Source: Marinococcus halotolerans DSM 16375 (GTDB lineage Bacteria; Bacillota; Bacilli; Bacillales; Marinococcaceae). Taken from it: 64,000 nt of DNA. The stretch spans positions 62,001 through 126,000 of the forward strand of contig NZ_ATVM01000004.1 of NCBI RefSeq assembly GCF_000420725.1, given 5' to 3'. The translations under genes were made by a program, and so were the position numbers. The notes beneath the pieces are model-generated. The model did no database searches. It was not told the origin of the DNA and worked only from the letters and a program-made list of their open reading frames with translations. Of this stretch, positions 1-8,790 are shown one piece after another (within the stretch, counting starts at the first letter, position 1; every line of letters starts with the position of its first letter).

Positions 1-258
1 AAAGAGATTCAGCTGTACACCGATCCCTTCAAGAAACATCGAAAGCAGAAAGATAACGGCAGTCAGTCCGCCCCCGGTTTTTCCTCCGTACGACCGGACC
101 AGAAAAAAAGCTCCAATTACTCCGGTTAAATAAAGAAAAACAGCGTTTGCCCATTCGAGCCATACCGGGAGCAAATCGAACGTCAGCAGCACGAGACCGC
201 ATATGTACCAAAAGATAAAAAAACGAAATAATCCTATGTCGAACGGTAATTTTCTCAT
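1..258 (-). CDS. Membrane protein, N-terminal part only (possible carotenoid biosynthesis/CruF-like family)
   Basis: An open frame starts at an ATG (258-256) behind a good GGAGGG ribosome binding site and runs off the left edge after 86 codons without a stop. The visible protein is hydrophobic, with about three membrane segments: a first around residues 10-30, a second around 38-55 and a third starting near 65. The last visible stretch (LEGIGVQLNLF) resembles the start of the conserved E-x-x-G-x-x-T-G-x-x-F-G region of DUF422/CruF-type carotenoid biosynthesis membrane proteins. That family guess rests on one short motif. The membrane protein call is firm; the function is not. Confidence 0.6.
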   Translation of the reverse strand, partial: MRKLPFDIGLFRFFIFWYICGLVLLTFDLLPVWLEWANAVFLYLTGVIGAFFLVRSYGGKTGGGLTAVIFLLSMFLEGIGVQLNLF

Positions 259-301
259 GGGCCCTCCTGAAGTTGCAGACTATTGATGGATGCCTCCTTC
301 T

Positions 302-315
302 ATTTCCCGGGTAAT
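302..315. promoter_or_regulatory. Noc-binding-site-like sequence (one mismatch)
   Basis: ATTTCCCGGGTAAT differs at one base from the palindromic Noc binding site ATTTCCCGGGAAAT known from B. subtilis. A Noc protein is encoded at 57.1 kb, so a functional site is plausible. Confidence 0.5.
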
Positions 316-336
316 ACTTGTTTTAATTATATTTTG

Positions 337-371
337 TAAAAAAAACAGAAAACCCCGGAGGATTTTCTGTT
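337..371 (-). terminator. Intrinsic terminator after the chemotaxis receptor gene
   Basis: Read on the minus strand, an ACAGAAAA-type stem with a short CG-rich loop is followed by a run of eight T. It lies just past the stop of the receptor gene. Confidence 0.75.
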
Positions 372-388
372 TACCATCAATATTTTCT

Positions 389-2359
389 CTAAATTTTAAA
401 GTAGCTGACTTCCTGCTGAAGGTCCTCTGCCATGGAAGCGAGCGTTTCGGCCGCAGAGGAGATTTCCTGCATCGAGGCCAGCTGCTCCTGCGTGGACGCC
501 GCCACCTCTTCAGACGAAGCTGCGTTTTCCTGCGCGATTGAAGAGATATCAGAAGCCGAATGTGAAATGCGTTCGACGCTTTTCGCCATGCTTCGGATTG
601 TTCCGGTCACTTCTTCGATTTTTGGAGCCATATGCTCCATGCTGTCAAGAATATGCTGAAACTGTTTAGAGGTGTCCTCGGATACGGTCAGCCCCTGCTC
701 CGCATTTTTAGACACGCCTTCCATTTGAATCACAGACTGCTCTGCATCATTTTGAATGCTTTTAATCAGCGTACCAATCTGCTCTGCCGAATTAGAGGAC
801 TGCTCTGCAAGCTTTCGGACCTCTTCTGCTACAACGGCAAAGCCCTTCCCCTGTTCGCCGGCTCTTGCTGCTTCAATAGCTGCATTTAAAGCAAGCAGGT
901 TAGTCTGACTCGCAATGCCGGTAATAACCTCAAGAATGCCGCCGATTTCTTTGGAGCGGTCCGACAAAGCCTGAATCACCTGATTGGAGGCAGTAACAGA
1001 TTGATGAATATCCTGCATCTGGGAGAGGTTGCTTTCTACATATCTGCTGCCTTCCCGGGCTCTCTCTGCTGTCTCAGCTGACAGCTGAAGCACATTGTCT
1101 GTGCGTTCTTCAATTTTTTTCACTCCGCCGGTCACTTCTTCAAGCGCGGCGCTGTTATGTTCAATTTTTTCCGTCTGTCTTTCTGCCCCACTTGCCACCT
1201 GTTCGGTAGCGACAGCTACTTCACTTGTCGCCTGCGAGGTCTGCTCCGAGCTTGCTTTCAGCTGCTCTGACGATGAACTCATATGCTCCACAGACGCAGA
1301 AACTTTGGTGAGAATACCCCGCAGAGATTCCACCATATGGTTAAAGCTTGCAGCAAGAGCTCCGATTTCATCGTTGCTGTTTATTTCCACCTGCCCGGTC
1401 AGGTCGCCGCCGCTGATTTTCTCAGCGGAAACCCGCAGACGCTGGATTGGTTTTAAAATATTTTTTACGATAAAGTAAACAAACAAAAGGCCTCCGAGGA
1501 GCGCGGCGGCAATGACGAACCCGGTTCTCCACAGAATCGGCGCCGCCGCCTCCTGAAACTCGCTCGTATACATCGTGCCGCCGACCGTCCATCCGGTCGC
1601 TTCATTCTGTATAAATTCCATTTCCTTTTCTTCCCCGTCCAGCGTGTACGAAAAATGGCCCTCGCCCTGGCCGTCTATTTGGCTGTAGACGTTTTCTTCC
1701 ATTGGTTCTCCCGCTTCTGCGTTTGGATTCACCATATAATTGCCCTGGGTATCCGCCATTACAACGTATCCTTCGTCTCCAATGGCCGCTCCCGCTGCCA
1801 GGGACTCAAGGGAGGATAAATCGTAGTCAATGGCCATTACCCCCGAGCCGTCATCCAGCTGCTGGGTAATCGTTACAATCTGGGCTTTTGTTGCTGCGTC
1901 TACATAAACGTCGGTAAGTACCGGCTCGCCTCCGGCATCGACTGCTTCCTGAAACCACGGGCGTTCGGTTGGATCATAATCCACCGGCAGCTCCCCCTGA
2001 TCCGAGGTAAACAGCGTTTTTCCTTCATTCGATCCCGTATAGATGGAAATAACCTTGCCATGCGTTTGAATATAGTCATTGAAGGTGTCGAGCATCCGTT
2101 CTTCGGCTTCAGTGTCCGTAAATGATTCTTCCGTAACAAGACTCGCGTAATGGCCGATATCAGCAATTCTTGCGTTCATTTCTTCTTCTACCTGTTGGTT
2201 AATCAGACCAACGCTTTCCCCGGCATTGCTGTTCATCTGGCTTCTGACTTCGTTTTTTGCAGACGTGTAGGAGCTGAAGCCGATAATAATACTTGGCACC
2301 AGCAGTACGAGCAGAAACGAGATGTATAATTTTTTTCGCAGCGTTAATGATTGCAGCAT
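389..2359 (-). CDS. Methyl-accepting chemotaxis protein with extracellular Cache sensor
   Basis: 656 residues. A short cytoplasmic N-terminus is followed by a membrane segment (about 11-30), an extracellular double-Cache-type ligand-binding region (about 37-272), a second membrane segment (about 275-298), a HAMP linker (about 299-350) and a long cytoplasmic coiled-coil signalling domain. The highly conserved hairpin tip ([19 protein letters not shown], about 480-500) identifies it as a receptor that controls CheA. The ligand cannot be told from sequence; double-Cache domains of this kind often bind amino acids or small carboxylates. It is transcribed alone: an ATG with an AAAAGGGGA site upstream, and its own terminator downstream. 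Confidence 0.93.
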   Translation of the reverse strand: MLQSLTLRKKLYISFLLVLLVPSIIIGFSSYTSAKNEVRSQMNSNAGESVGLINQQVEEEMNARIADIGHYASLVTEESFTDTEAEERMLDTFNDYIQTHGKVISIYTGSNEGKTLFTSDQGELPVDYDPTERPWFQEAVDAGGEPVLTDVYVDAATKAQIVTITQQLDDGSGVMAIDYDLSSLESLAAGAAIGDEGYVVMADTQGNYMVNPNAEAGEPMEENVYSQIDGQGEGHFSYTLDGEEKEMEFIQNEATGWTVGGTMYTSEFQEAAAPILWRTGFVIAAALLGGLLFVYFIVKNILKPIQRLRVSAEKISGGDLTGQVEINSNDEIGALAASFNHMVESLRGILTKVSASVEHMSSSSEQLKASSEQTSQATSEVAVATEQVASGAERQTEKIEHNSAALEEVTGGVKKIEERTDNVLQLSAETAERAREGSRYVESNLSQMQDIHQSVTASNQVIQALSDRSKEIGGILEVITGIASQTNLLALNAAIEAARAGEQGKGFAVVAEEVRKLAEQSSNSAEQIGTLIKSIQNDAEQSVIQMEGVSKNAEQGLTVSEDTSKQFQHILDSMEHMAPKIEEVTGTIRSMAKSVERISHSASDISSIAQENAASSEEVAASTQEQLASMQEISSAAETLASMAEDLQQEVSYFKI

Positions 2360-2471
2360 AGGCGTCCCCTTTTCTAAATAAATTTTTCTATGTAGTATCC
2401 CCTCTACTATTTTATATCGGTTCGTTTTTGCGATTCTTTGTTGCTGAAATCGTTCTCATTCATATTTGCAT

Positions 2472-2505
2472 AAAAAATCCTCTCCTATAATGAAAGGAGA
2501 GGAAA
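2472..2505 (-). terminator. Intrinsic terminator after the ABC exporter gene
   Basis: CCTCTCCT and AGGAGAGG arms enclose a short loop; on the minus strand the stem is followed by ATTTTTTA. It sits just beyond the exporter stop codon. Confidence 0.85.
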
Positions 2506-2510
2506 ATATT

Positions 2511-4229
2511 TTATTGATATTCAAGCTGCACACTGTTCAGCGAAGCAAAAACACCGTTTTTATGAATCAACTCTTCGTACGTTCCCTGCTCAGCAATGCG
2601 GCCGCCGGTCACCACCACAATATTATCGGCGTGCCGGATGGTTGCAAGCCGGTGGGCGATGACAATCGTCGTCCGGTTTTCCGCCAGGTGGGTCAGCGAC
2701 TGCTGAATCAGTGCTTCGGTTTCCGTATCGAGCGCTGAGGTCGCTTCATCCAAAATTAAAATCGGCGGGTTTTTCAGAAAAGCCCGGGCAATTGCAATCC
2801 GCTGCTTCTGGCCGCCGGAAAGCTTTAACCCCCGCTGCCCTATTTCTGTTTCATATCCGTCCGGAAGCTCCTCCACGAAGCCGTCCAGATTCGCCAGACG
2901 GGCAGCTTCTTCAATCTCTTCTTCTTCAGCCGTTAAGCGTCCGTACGCAATGTTTTCCTTCAACGTGCCGTTAAACAAAAACACATCCTGCTGCACCATG
3001 CCGATCTGGGAACGAAGGGATTCCTTCGTCATCTTCCGGATATCTATACCGTTAATCGTCACGGCACCGGCGTCCACGTCGTAAAACCGCGGAATCAGCG
3101 AGCTGATGGTCGTCTTCCCGGCCCCCGAGGAGCCGACAAAGGCTACTGTTTTTCCGGCCTGTACTGTTACGTTCATGTCCCGGAGCACCGGCTGGCTTTT
3201 ATGGTATCCAAATGTGACATCTTCAAGCTTAATGTCACCGGTAAGCACCGGAGCTTCTACTGCATCAGGGTGGTCGACAATATCCTTTTCTGCATCGGTC
3301 ATCTGCACGAACCGTTTAAAGCCGGCCATGCCCTTCGGATACAGCTCTAAAATGGCGCTGATTTTTTCAATCGGCTTGAACAGTACGTTCACATACAAAA
3401 TAAAGCCGACAAACTCCCCGTTTGTAATAGCGCCTGTGTAAACGAGCCATGCGCCGTAAACGAGCACAGCCAGAATCATGAGACGGGTCGTCAAGAAAAT
3501 AGTTGCCGTAGTGTGGCCCATCGTCCGGTAGCCCGACAGCTTAGCCCGGCGGTAACGGTTGTTGTTTTTGGCAAACCGGTCAATTTCAAAGGCTTCATTT
3601 GTAAAGGACTGCACTACCCGCGCCCCGGAGACGCTGTCCTCCACCCGGGCATTCACGTCGCCGATTTCTGCGTACATTGTTGTCCACGCTTTGTTCATCT
3701 GAATGTTCGTATAGGTAATAAGCACGATCAAAAACGGCACAAAAACAAGAGCCACGAGCGCAAGCTGCGGGTTAATTGAAAACATAATCGTAAAAGCTCC
3801 CGCAAACGTCATAATAGCAATAAATAAATCCTCCGGCCCGTGGTGGGCAAGCTCGCCAATATCGAATAAGTCATTAGTGATACGACTGATAATGTGGCCG
3901 GTTTTTGTATTATCAAAAAAGCGGTACGACTGGCCCTGCACGCTCTTGAACAGCTCCCGCCGCATATCGGTTTCAATATTAATGCCAAGCTTGTGCCCGA
4001 GATAGTTGACGATATACTGCAGGTAGGCACTAAATAGATAGATAGCAAGCAGACCGGCAGACACCCACACGACCAGGTTCCAATCCTCCTGAGGCAGAAG
4101 GGAATCAATAAACCACTGGACCACAAGCGGGAAAACCAGATCCAGGGCCGCAACAGCGATTGCGCTGAAAAAATCAATGAAAAACAGCTGTTTATGAGGA
4201 AGGTAATAGGAATAAAAACGTTTAAGCAT
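2511..4229 (-). CDS. ABC exporter half-transporter (fused permease and ATPase)
   Basis: 572 residues with a six-helix type I exporter membrane domain (about 15-320) fused to a nucleotide-binding domain (about 335-572). Walker A (GSSGAGKTT), the signature LSGGQKQR, Walker B (ILILDEATSALD) and the H-loop (IAHRLATI) are all intact, so it should be a working ATPase. It would act as a homodimer, or with a partner encoded elsewhere, to export lipids, drugs or peptides. Related Bacillus proteins are annotated as multidrug exporters, but the substrate is not predictable here. The start is ATG 4229 with GGAG about 7 nt upstream. It is a single-gene unit with its own terminator. Confidence 0.9.
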   Translation of the reverse strand: MLKRFYSYYLPHKQLFFIDFFSAIAVAALDLVFPLVVQWFIDSLLPQEDWNLVVWVSAGLLAIYLFSAYLQYIVNYLGHKLGINIETDMRRELFKSVQGQSYRFFDNTKTGHIISRITNDLFDIGELAHHGPEDLFIAIMTFAGAFTIMFSINPQLALVALVFVPFLIVLITYTNIQMNKAWTTMYAEIGDVNARVEDSVSGARVVQSFTNEAFEIDRFAKNNNRYRRAKLSGYRTMGHTTATIFLTTRLMILAVLVYGAWLVYTGAITNGEFVGFILYVNVLFKPIEKISAILELYPKGMAGFKRFVQMTDAEKDIVDHPDAVEAPVLTGDIKLEDVTFGYHKSQPVLRDMNVTVQAGKTVAFVGSSGAGKTTISSLIPRFYDVDAGAVTINGIDIRKMTKESLRSQIGMVQQDVFLFNGTLKENIAYGRLTAEEEEIEEAARLANLDGFVEELPDGYETEIGQRGLKLSGGQKQRIAIARAFLKNPPILILDEATSALDTETEALIQQSLTHLAENRTTIVIAHRLATIRHADNIVVVTGGRIAEQGTYEELIHKNGVFASLNSVQLEYQ

Positions 4230-4435
4230 CAGGGTCTCCTCTTCTAATTAAATTCACGTGGAAATACTTCTTTTATTTTATAGAAATGCTGATGAAATTC
4301 AATCATTTTCTACCTTCTTATTTCCATATAATTCAAATAACCATGAAATAATATGAAAACAGGCGCTTATCGGCATGAAAAGCACATATTAGCTAAAAAA
4401 CAGCATTAATTATAGCTATTCTTTTTTATGTTTAA

Positions 4436-4463
4436 TGGACAAATAAAGTAAATATGTTAATAT
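4436..4463 (+). promoter_or_regulatory. Candidate sigma-A promoter with no gene downstream
   Basis: TGGACA, a 16-bp spacer and TATAAT-like TAATAT on the plus strand. No open reading frame follows; about 75 nt downstream lies a terminator-like hairpin. See the candidate small RNA entry. Confidence 0.4.
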
Positions 4464-4469
4464 AGATGC

Positions 4470-4545
4470 ACTGAACGCCGTTAGGTATGTTGACCTTCCC
4501 GAAAACTTCCTAAGCTTCAGTATACAGCTGTAGAAGCTGTTTTTC
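4470..4545 (+). ncRNA. Candidate small RNA ending in a terminator-like hairpin
   Basis: The 384-bp gap between the ABC exporter and the symporter genes holds no credible gene. On the plus strand a promoter-like pair (4436-4463) is followed by about 75 nt that end in a hairpin (AGCTTC and GAAGCT arms at 4513-4538 around the self-complementary TACAGCTGTA) and TGTTTTT. This is the layout of a short free-standing transcript or an attenuated leader. It matches no RNA family I recognise. It could equally be a fossil of a leader whose gene was lost. Read-through would stop at the bidirectional terminator at 4569-4609. Confidence 0.3.
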
Positions 4546-4568
4546 TCTGTATATGCGGCGCTGTACGC

Positions 4569-4609
4569 CAAAAAGCCTGAAAGCATTGCTGCTTCCAGGC
4601 TCTTTTTTT
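4569..4609. terminator. Bidirectional terminator after the choline symporter gene
   Basis: AGCCTG and CAGGCT arms with inner AAGCA/TGCTT pairing. There is a T run on the plus side (CTTTTTTT) and TTTTT on the minus side. It ends the minus-strand symporter transcript and would also stop plus-strand transcription from 4436. Confidence 0.8.
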
Positions 4610-4613
4610 GGTT

Positions 4614-6251
4614 TTATTTAGACGGCTGTTTTTCCAAAGCTTCGTTGTCATCCCGTTCATGTGGCATGAGAAGCGGCTTTGGAACAGCCTTTTTCTTTGT
4701 AGCTTCCGAAACAATAAATATGAGTATAAACGCGATAATAACGATGACCGTACGGAATGGGAAAAGCACAATCCCGTCTTCAATCATGGGGTACGGAAGA
4801 AAGACCGGCAGGCCGATTGCCGGCTCCCCGCCGCCAAGGCGCAAAAAGACAGATACAATAAATGCTGTAAGGGAACCGTACACGTTCGCATTTTTATAAA
4901 ACAGAGCCATGGTCAGCTGCGGGAATAAAATACAAAAAATCAAATCCGACGCCAGGTACCACAGGGTATATACACTTCCAACATTTAAAGCAATCAGGGT
5001 AGAAGCCGCCCCGATAATCACAATCGAGGTCTTGATCACTTTTTTCAGTTCATCGTTGGAGGCTTTCGGACGAACCAGCGGACGGTATATGTTCCATGAA
5101 GCCATCGAGGATGCGGACAGAATCGAGGAGTCCATGGAAGACATAACGGCTGCTGCAAGAGCCCCGAGGCCAATCGCCGCTACCCACCCCGGCGTCAGAT
5201 GCTGGAGAACCTCCGGCAGTACCATGGCCGCTGTTTCCGGTGCTGACGTCCCAAAGGACGCCCAGTCAACGTTATAGCCGATGATACCAATAAGCACAGC
5301 CGGGACAGCCGCAATAATGCATACGACACCGGCAATGATCGAAAACCACATCGCCGTTTGTTCATCTTTAGCGGAGAGCACGCGCTGGAAATAGACCTGC
5401 CAGGCAATGCCGCCGAAAATCAACAGAAAGGCATAATCCCACCAGTTCCAGAAATAGTTCCCCCATTCCGGATGATTCCACCCGTCAAGCGGCGGAAAAA
5501 GGTTCGCATAGGTGCCAAGATCCGCCTGATAATCGTTCCAGTTGACGCTCAGGCTGCCGGTACTGCCAAAGGCAAACGGCAGCACCAGAAACAAACCGCC
5601 TAACAGCAGAATCATCTGTAAAAGGTCTGTGTAGGCCACCGCCCACATGCCGCCAAATACGGTGTAGGCGATCGCAATAACGGCTGAAATAACAATCGAC
5701 GTCGTAAAATCGATCCCTAAAATCGTACCGAATGTCGTGCCTAGCGCTGTCAGAATAGCGCCGCTCCAGAACATTTCCCCCAGGAGCGCCGGAAGATACA
5801 GCAGACCGCCCATTTTCTTCCCAAACCGCTGTTCGAGCGGATCAATAATGGTTTTGAATTCATAGCGCCGCATTTTTCTCGCATAAAAAATACCACCAAT
5901 AATAAGACTGAGGGCATAACCCCAGGGCGCCTGGGCCCACACGAGGCCGTCAACGTAGGTTGATTCGGCGGTGCCGTTAATATAACCGCCGCCTACCCAG
6001 GTGGCAGCCATAGTAAAAATCATGATAACAAGCGGCAGACTCCGTTTGGCCACCATCATGTCGTCGAGGGAATCAGACTTTTTAGCGGCAAAATAGGCGC
6101 CGACATAGTACATCAAAGCATAGAAAACAAGCATGGCAATAAAGCCGCTCCACATCACGTCGTCACCAGTAGCAATTATGTAAATCAGTACCGCTGCTAC
6201 TAGAAGGACAAATCCCAGACTCTTTAATAAGTTTAAATTTTTCTCGATCAC
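4614..6251 (-). CDS. Sodium:solute symporter, probable choline uptake carrier
   Basis: About 545 residues with roughly 13 membrane segments and the fold signature of the sodium/solute symporter (SSS) family. Motifs such as TMAATWVGGGYINGTAES near residues 80-100 resemble the high-affinity choline transporter (CHT-like) branch. The neighbours gbsR, gbsA, betA and gbsB make choline the likely substrate, which would be imported with sodium as precursor for glycine betaine. I chose GTG 6251 because AGAGG lies 8 nt upstream; GTG 6260 would overlap that site. It lies downstream of gbsR on the same strand, with a cre-like palindrome in the 63-nt gap. B. subtilis uses ABC-type OpuB/OpuC for choline instead, so this is a different solution. 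Confidence 0.8.
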   Translation of the reverse strand: MIEKNLNLLKSLGFVLLVAAVLIYIIATGDDVMWSGFIAMLVFYALMYYVGAYFAAKKSDSLDDMMVAKRSLPLVIMIFTMAATWVGGGYINGTAESTYVDGLVWAQAPWGYALSLIIGGIFYARKMRRYEFKTIIDPLEQRFGKKMGGLLYLPALLGEMFWSGAILTALGTTFGTILGIDFTTSIVISAVIAIAYTVFGGMWAVAYTDLLQMILLLGGLFLVLPFAFGSTGSLSVNWNDYQADLGTYANLFPPLDGWNHPEWGNYFWNWWDYAFLLIFGGIAWQVYFQRVLSAKDEQTAMWFSIIAGVVCIIAAVPAVLIGIIGYNVDWASFGTSAPETAAMVLPEVLQHLTPGWVAAIGLGALAAAVMSSMDSSILSASSMASWNIYRPLVRPKASNDELKKVIKTSIVIIGAASTLIALNVGSVYTLWYLASDLIFCILFPQLTMALFYKNANVYGSLTAFIVSVFLRLGGGEPAIGLPVFLPYPMIEDGIVLFPFRTVIVIIAFILIFIVSEATKKKAVPKPLLMPHERDDNEALEKQPSK

Positions 6252-6289
6252 GAGCAACACCTCTATTTTTTATAAAATTCTAAATATTG

Positions 6290-6303
6290 CGAAAACGTTT
6301 TCC
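6290..6303. promoter_or_regulatory. cre-like palindrome between gbsR and the symporter gene
   Basis: CGAAAACGTTTTCC contains a perfect 12-bp palindrome and matches 12 of 14 positions of the CcpA cre consensus TGAAARCGYTTTCA. It lies about 40 bp upstream of the symporter start, a position suited to repression. It could also be the operator of another LacI/GalR-type regulator. Confidence 0.4.
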
Positions 6304-6323
6304 GGAGAGATAAAGTAAAGCTG

Positions 6324-6893
6324 TTATCTCTCTTTTTCATCGTCTTCTTCTATCGGAATATATTTAAATAATTCTCCTGTTTCCATAGACTCCACGAGAC
6401 GACTCAGCCATTTGTAGTACTTGATCGACTGGCTGAGGATCCGCTGGATCTCCCGTGCTTCTTCTTTTATGGACTCTTCTGCTTCTTCCGACTGAATCAG
6501 CATGTCCAATTGTTCCCAGGCGCTTTCAATGGCGCTCAAATTCGTCCGCACTTCTCTCTCCCACTGCTGAGTAAAGAAGTTGGTGAAAAAACGGAAAAAA
6601 TCCTTTTCGGCTACGTAGGTCTGCTTTCGCTTTCCGCGCCGGTGCGTTTTCTTTACAACATTGAACTCCTGAAGCTTTCGTACTCCGGTGCTCATACTCG
6701 GTTTACTCATTCCGAGTTTTTCTCTCATTTCATCCAGCGTCATATCGCCTTCCACATACATTGTCCCATACAAAGTGCCAACGCTTCTTGTGACACCGTA
6801 CAAATCCATGGTTTCAGCCAGGGAATCAATGATAATGTCTTTGGCGCCTTCGAGTGACTCCCTCCATTCATCCTGGTGATGAGAATCCGTCAT
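6324..6893 (-). CDS. gbsR: GbsR, choline-responsive repressor of glycine betaine synthesis
   Basis: 189 residues with a MarR/GbsR-type winged helix-turn-helix in the N-terminal half: GVTRSVGTLYGTMYVEG leads into LGMSKPSMSTGVRKL at about residues 60-75, then the basic wing RRGKRKQTY. The C-terminal half is helical and probably binds choline and dimerises. In B. subtilis GbsR blocks transcription of gbsAB and of the choline importer opuB until choline is present. Here it is divergent from gbsA and followed by a choline-type symporter, the same logic in one locus. Start ATG 6893 has GGAGGAG 4-5 nt upstream. Related half-sites stand before both gbsR and gbsA. Confidence 0.92.
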   Translation of the reverse strand: MTDSHHQDEWRESLEGAKDIIIDSLAETMDLYGVTRSVGTLYGTMYVEGDMTLDEMREKLGMSKPSMSTGVRKLQEFNVVKKTHRRGKRKQTYVAEKDFFRFFTNFFTQQWEREVRTNLSAIESAWEQLDMLIQSEEAEESIKEEAREIQRILSQSIKYYKWLSRLVESMETGELFKYIPIEEDDEKER

Positions 6894-6922
6894 GGGCTCC
6901 TCCTTTTCTATTAAAAAAATTC

Positions 6923-6939
6923 AATTTGTTAAATATTTT
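6923..6939. promoter_or_regulatory. Candidate GbsR half-site in front of gbsR
   Basis: AATTTGTTAAATATTTT, 30 bp upstream of the gbsR start, shares GTTAAATATTT with the sequence before gbsA (7194-7204) and, inverted, TTTAACAAATT with 7206-7216. This suggests that GbsR also controls itself. Confidence 0.4.
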
Positions 6940-7020
6940 CTTCACAGTTTCTAATCTTAACGTATAAAAATCTCTTGTCAAATGCTTGACTAAAAATATC
7001 AGCCGGCAGTTCTTATGTTT

Positions 7021-7034
7021 ATTCCCCGGGAAAT
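7021..7034. promoter_or_regulatory. Noc-binding-site-like sequence (one mismatch)
   Basis: ATTCCCCGGGAAAT differs at one position from the Noc site ATTTCCCGGGAAAT. It lies in the gbsR-gbsA intergenic region. Confidence 0.5.
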
Positions 7035-7149
7035 AAAAAGCCTTCGGATATATTCGCACGCGCGTGAAAAAGTCTTATAAATCTTTTTTAAAATTTATTT
7101 ATATCGGGCTGATAACCTCGAGCGCCACTAAAAATTTTCCGGCAGGTCT

Positions 7150-7178
7150 TTGACAAGATGTTCGAAAGCTGATAAATT
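7150..7178 (+). promoter_or_regulatory. gbsA promoter
   Basis: TTGACA (7150-7155), a 17-bp spacer and TAAATT (7173-7178). The -35 box is perfect and the -10 box matches 4 of 6. The operator-like repeat begins about 15 bp further on. Confidence 0.55.
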
Positions 7179-7193
7179 TAAGTTATTCAAAAC

Positions 7194-7216
7194 GTTAAAT
7201 ATTTTTTTAACAAATT
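7194..7216. promoter_or_regulatory. Candidate GbsR operator downstream of the gbsA promoter
   Basis: GTTAAAT, an A/T spacer and TTTAAC form an inverted repeat that ends in TTTAACAAATT. It lies between the -10 box and the gbsA ribosome binding site. GbsR of B. subtilis is known to act as a roadblock from a site downstream of the promoter; this layout fits. Confidence 0.45.
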
Positions 7217-7239
7217 TAACAATTAGGAGGCATACACAT

Positions 7240-8706
7240 ATGGATATTCGCATGTACATTGACGGCGAATGGGTCGACGCTGCTGCAGGCAAAACCCGGG
7301 ACATTATTAATCCGCTTGACCAAAGCGTTATCACGCAGGCAGCGGAAGGCTCCCGTGAGGACGCTGTAAAAGCCGTACAGGCTGCCCGCCGGGCATTTGA
7401 CAAAGGGCCATGGGCCTCTACAACCGCTTCGGAGCGCGGAGCTTACGTATTAAAGGTAGCCCAGCTCATTGAGCGGGATAAGGAAGAACTCGCAGAGCTC
7501 GAGACGCTCGATACAGGTAAAACAATGGGAGAAAGCCGTGCCGATATGGACGATATCGCCGGAGTGTTCCACTATTTTGCCGGACTTGCGGATAAAGACG
7601 GCGGCGAATACATCGCTTCCCCGCTTCCGGACTCAGACAGCAAAGTCGTCCGTGAGCCTGTGGGCGTATGCGGCCAGATCACCCCTTGGAACTACCCGCT
7701 GCTGCAGGCATCCTGGAAGATCGCACCGGCTATTGCAACGGGAAACACCATTATCGTCAAACCAAGTGAAATTACGCCGCTTACGACCGTCAAGGTATTT
7801 CAGCTGATGGAAGAAGCCGGTATTCCGGCAGGGGTTGCCAACCTTGTGCTCGGAAAAGGCACCGACGTAGGTGCGGAGCTTTCTGAAAGCGTGGACGTGG
7901 ACCTGATTTCCTTTACAGGCGGTATTGAAACCGGCCGTAAAATCATGCAGTCCGCCACTTCCAATATGAAGAAAATCGCACTTGAGCTCGGTGGCAAAAA
8001 CCCTAACATTGTTTTCGCCGATGCGGATTTCGATCTTGCCGTGGACCAGGCGCTAAACGCCGCTTTCTTCCATGCCGGCCAGGTTTGTTCCGCCGGAGCA
8101 CGGCTTTTGGTGGAGGAATCCATCCATGACGACTTCGTCAACGCCATCGTCGAACGGGTGAAAAACATTCGTCTCGGCAGCGGTCAGGATGAAGAAACAC
8201 AGATGGGACCGCTTATTTCTGCGGAGCACATGAGCAAGGTCGAAAACTATATCGAAATCGGTAAACAGGAAGGAGCAACCGTTGCGGTCGGCGGCAAACG
8301 CCCGGACGACGAAACGCTCCAAAAGGGATTCTTTCTTCTGCCGACGATCTTTACCGACTGCCGCTCCGACATGAGAATTGTGCAGGAAGAAATCTTCGGA
8401 CCGGTACTCACCGTCGAAAGCTTCACTTCGGAAGAAGAAGCCGTAGAAAAAGCGAACGACACGGTTTACGGCCTTGCCGGCGCTACATTTACCACAGACA
8501 TCAGCAAAGCAGAGCGGGTGGCTTCCAGTCTCCGTCTTGGCACCGTCTGGATCAATGACTTCCATCCTTATTTTGCCCAGGCGCCTTGGGGCGGCTACAA
8601 GCAGTCCGGCATCGGCCGTGAGCTTGGCAAGGTCGGCATGGAGGAGTACACCGAAACCAAACACATCTTCCGTAACACGAATCCGGAAGCTCTGAATTTT
8701 TTCTAG
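7240..8706 (+). CDS. gbsA: Betaine aldehyde dehydrogenase
   Basis: 488 residues, the normal length for the NAD-dependent aldehyde dehydrogenase superfamily. It performs the last step of glycine betaine synthesis, betaine aldehyde to glycine betaine. Visible landmarks are the cofactor and substrate motif TPWNYPLLQ (about 150), the general base glutamate in ELGGKNPN (about 250), the catalytic cysteine in GQVCSAGAR (about 285) and EEIFGPV (about 385). The start is ATG 7240 with AGGAGG 9 nt upstream; an in-frame extension to 7150 would cross the promoter and is not used. First gene of gbsA-betA-gbsB, probably controlled by GbsR. Confidence 0.95.
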   Translation: MDIRMYIDGEWVDAAAGKTRDIINPLDQSVITQAAEGSREDAVKAVQAARRAFDKGPWASTTASERGAYVLKVAQLIERDKEELAELETLDTGKTMGESRADMDDIAGVFHYFAGLADKDGGEYIASPLPDSDSKVVREPVGVCGQITPWNYPLLQASWKIAPAIATGNTIIVKPSEITPLTTVKVFQLMEEAGIPAGVANLVLGKGTDVGAELSESVDVDLISFTGGIETGRKIMQSATSNMKKIALELGGKNPNIVFADADFDLAVDQALNAAFFHAGQVCSAGARLLVEESIHDDFVNAIVERVKNIRLGSGQDEETQMGPLISAEHMSKVENYIEIGKQEGATVAVGGKRPDDETLQKGFFLLPTIFTDCRSDMRIVQEEIFGPVLTVESFTSEEEAVEKANDTVYGLAGATFTTDISKAERVASSLRLGTVWINDFHPYFAQAPWGGYKQSGIGRELGKVGMEEYTETKHIFRNTNPEALNFF

Positions 8707-8790
8707 ATCGACAGCAACAAATAAATAGACACAAACTCTCTAAATAATCTCTCGTTTCTTTATGTTGAGTAAGTATCATTTTATTAATAA

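Noticed and set aside
29-211. 60-residue minus-strand frame at the left edge
   Set aside because: It is out of frame with the hydrophobic partial protein that has a good ribosome binding site at 258; composition is unlike a real protein.
1095-1478. Plus-strand open frames antisense to the chemotaxis receptor gene
   Set aside because: They mirror codon bias of the true gene, have no ribosome binding sites and no recognisable domain.
4246-4261. CACGTG-containing sequence resembling parS
   Set aside because: Only the central CACGTG fits; at least five of the 16 positions differ from parS.
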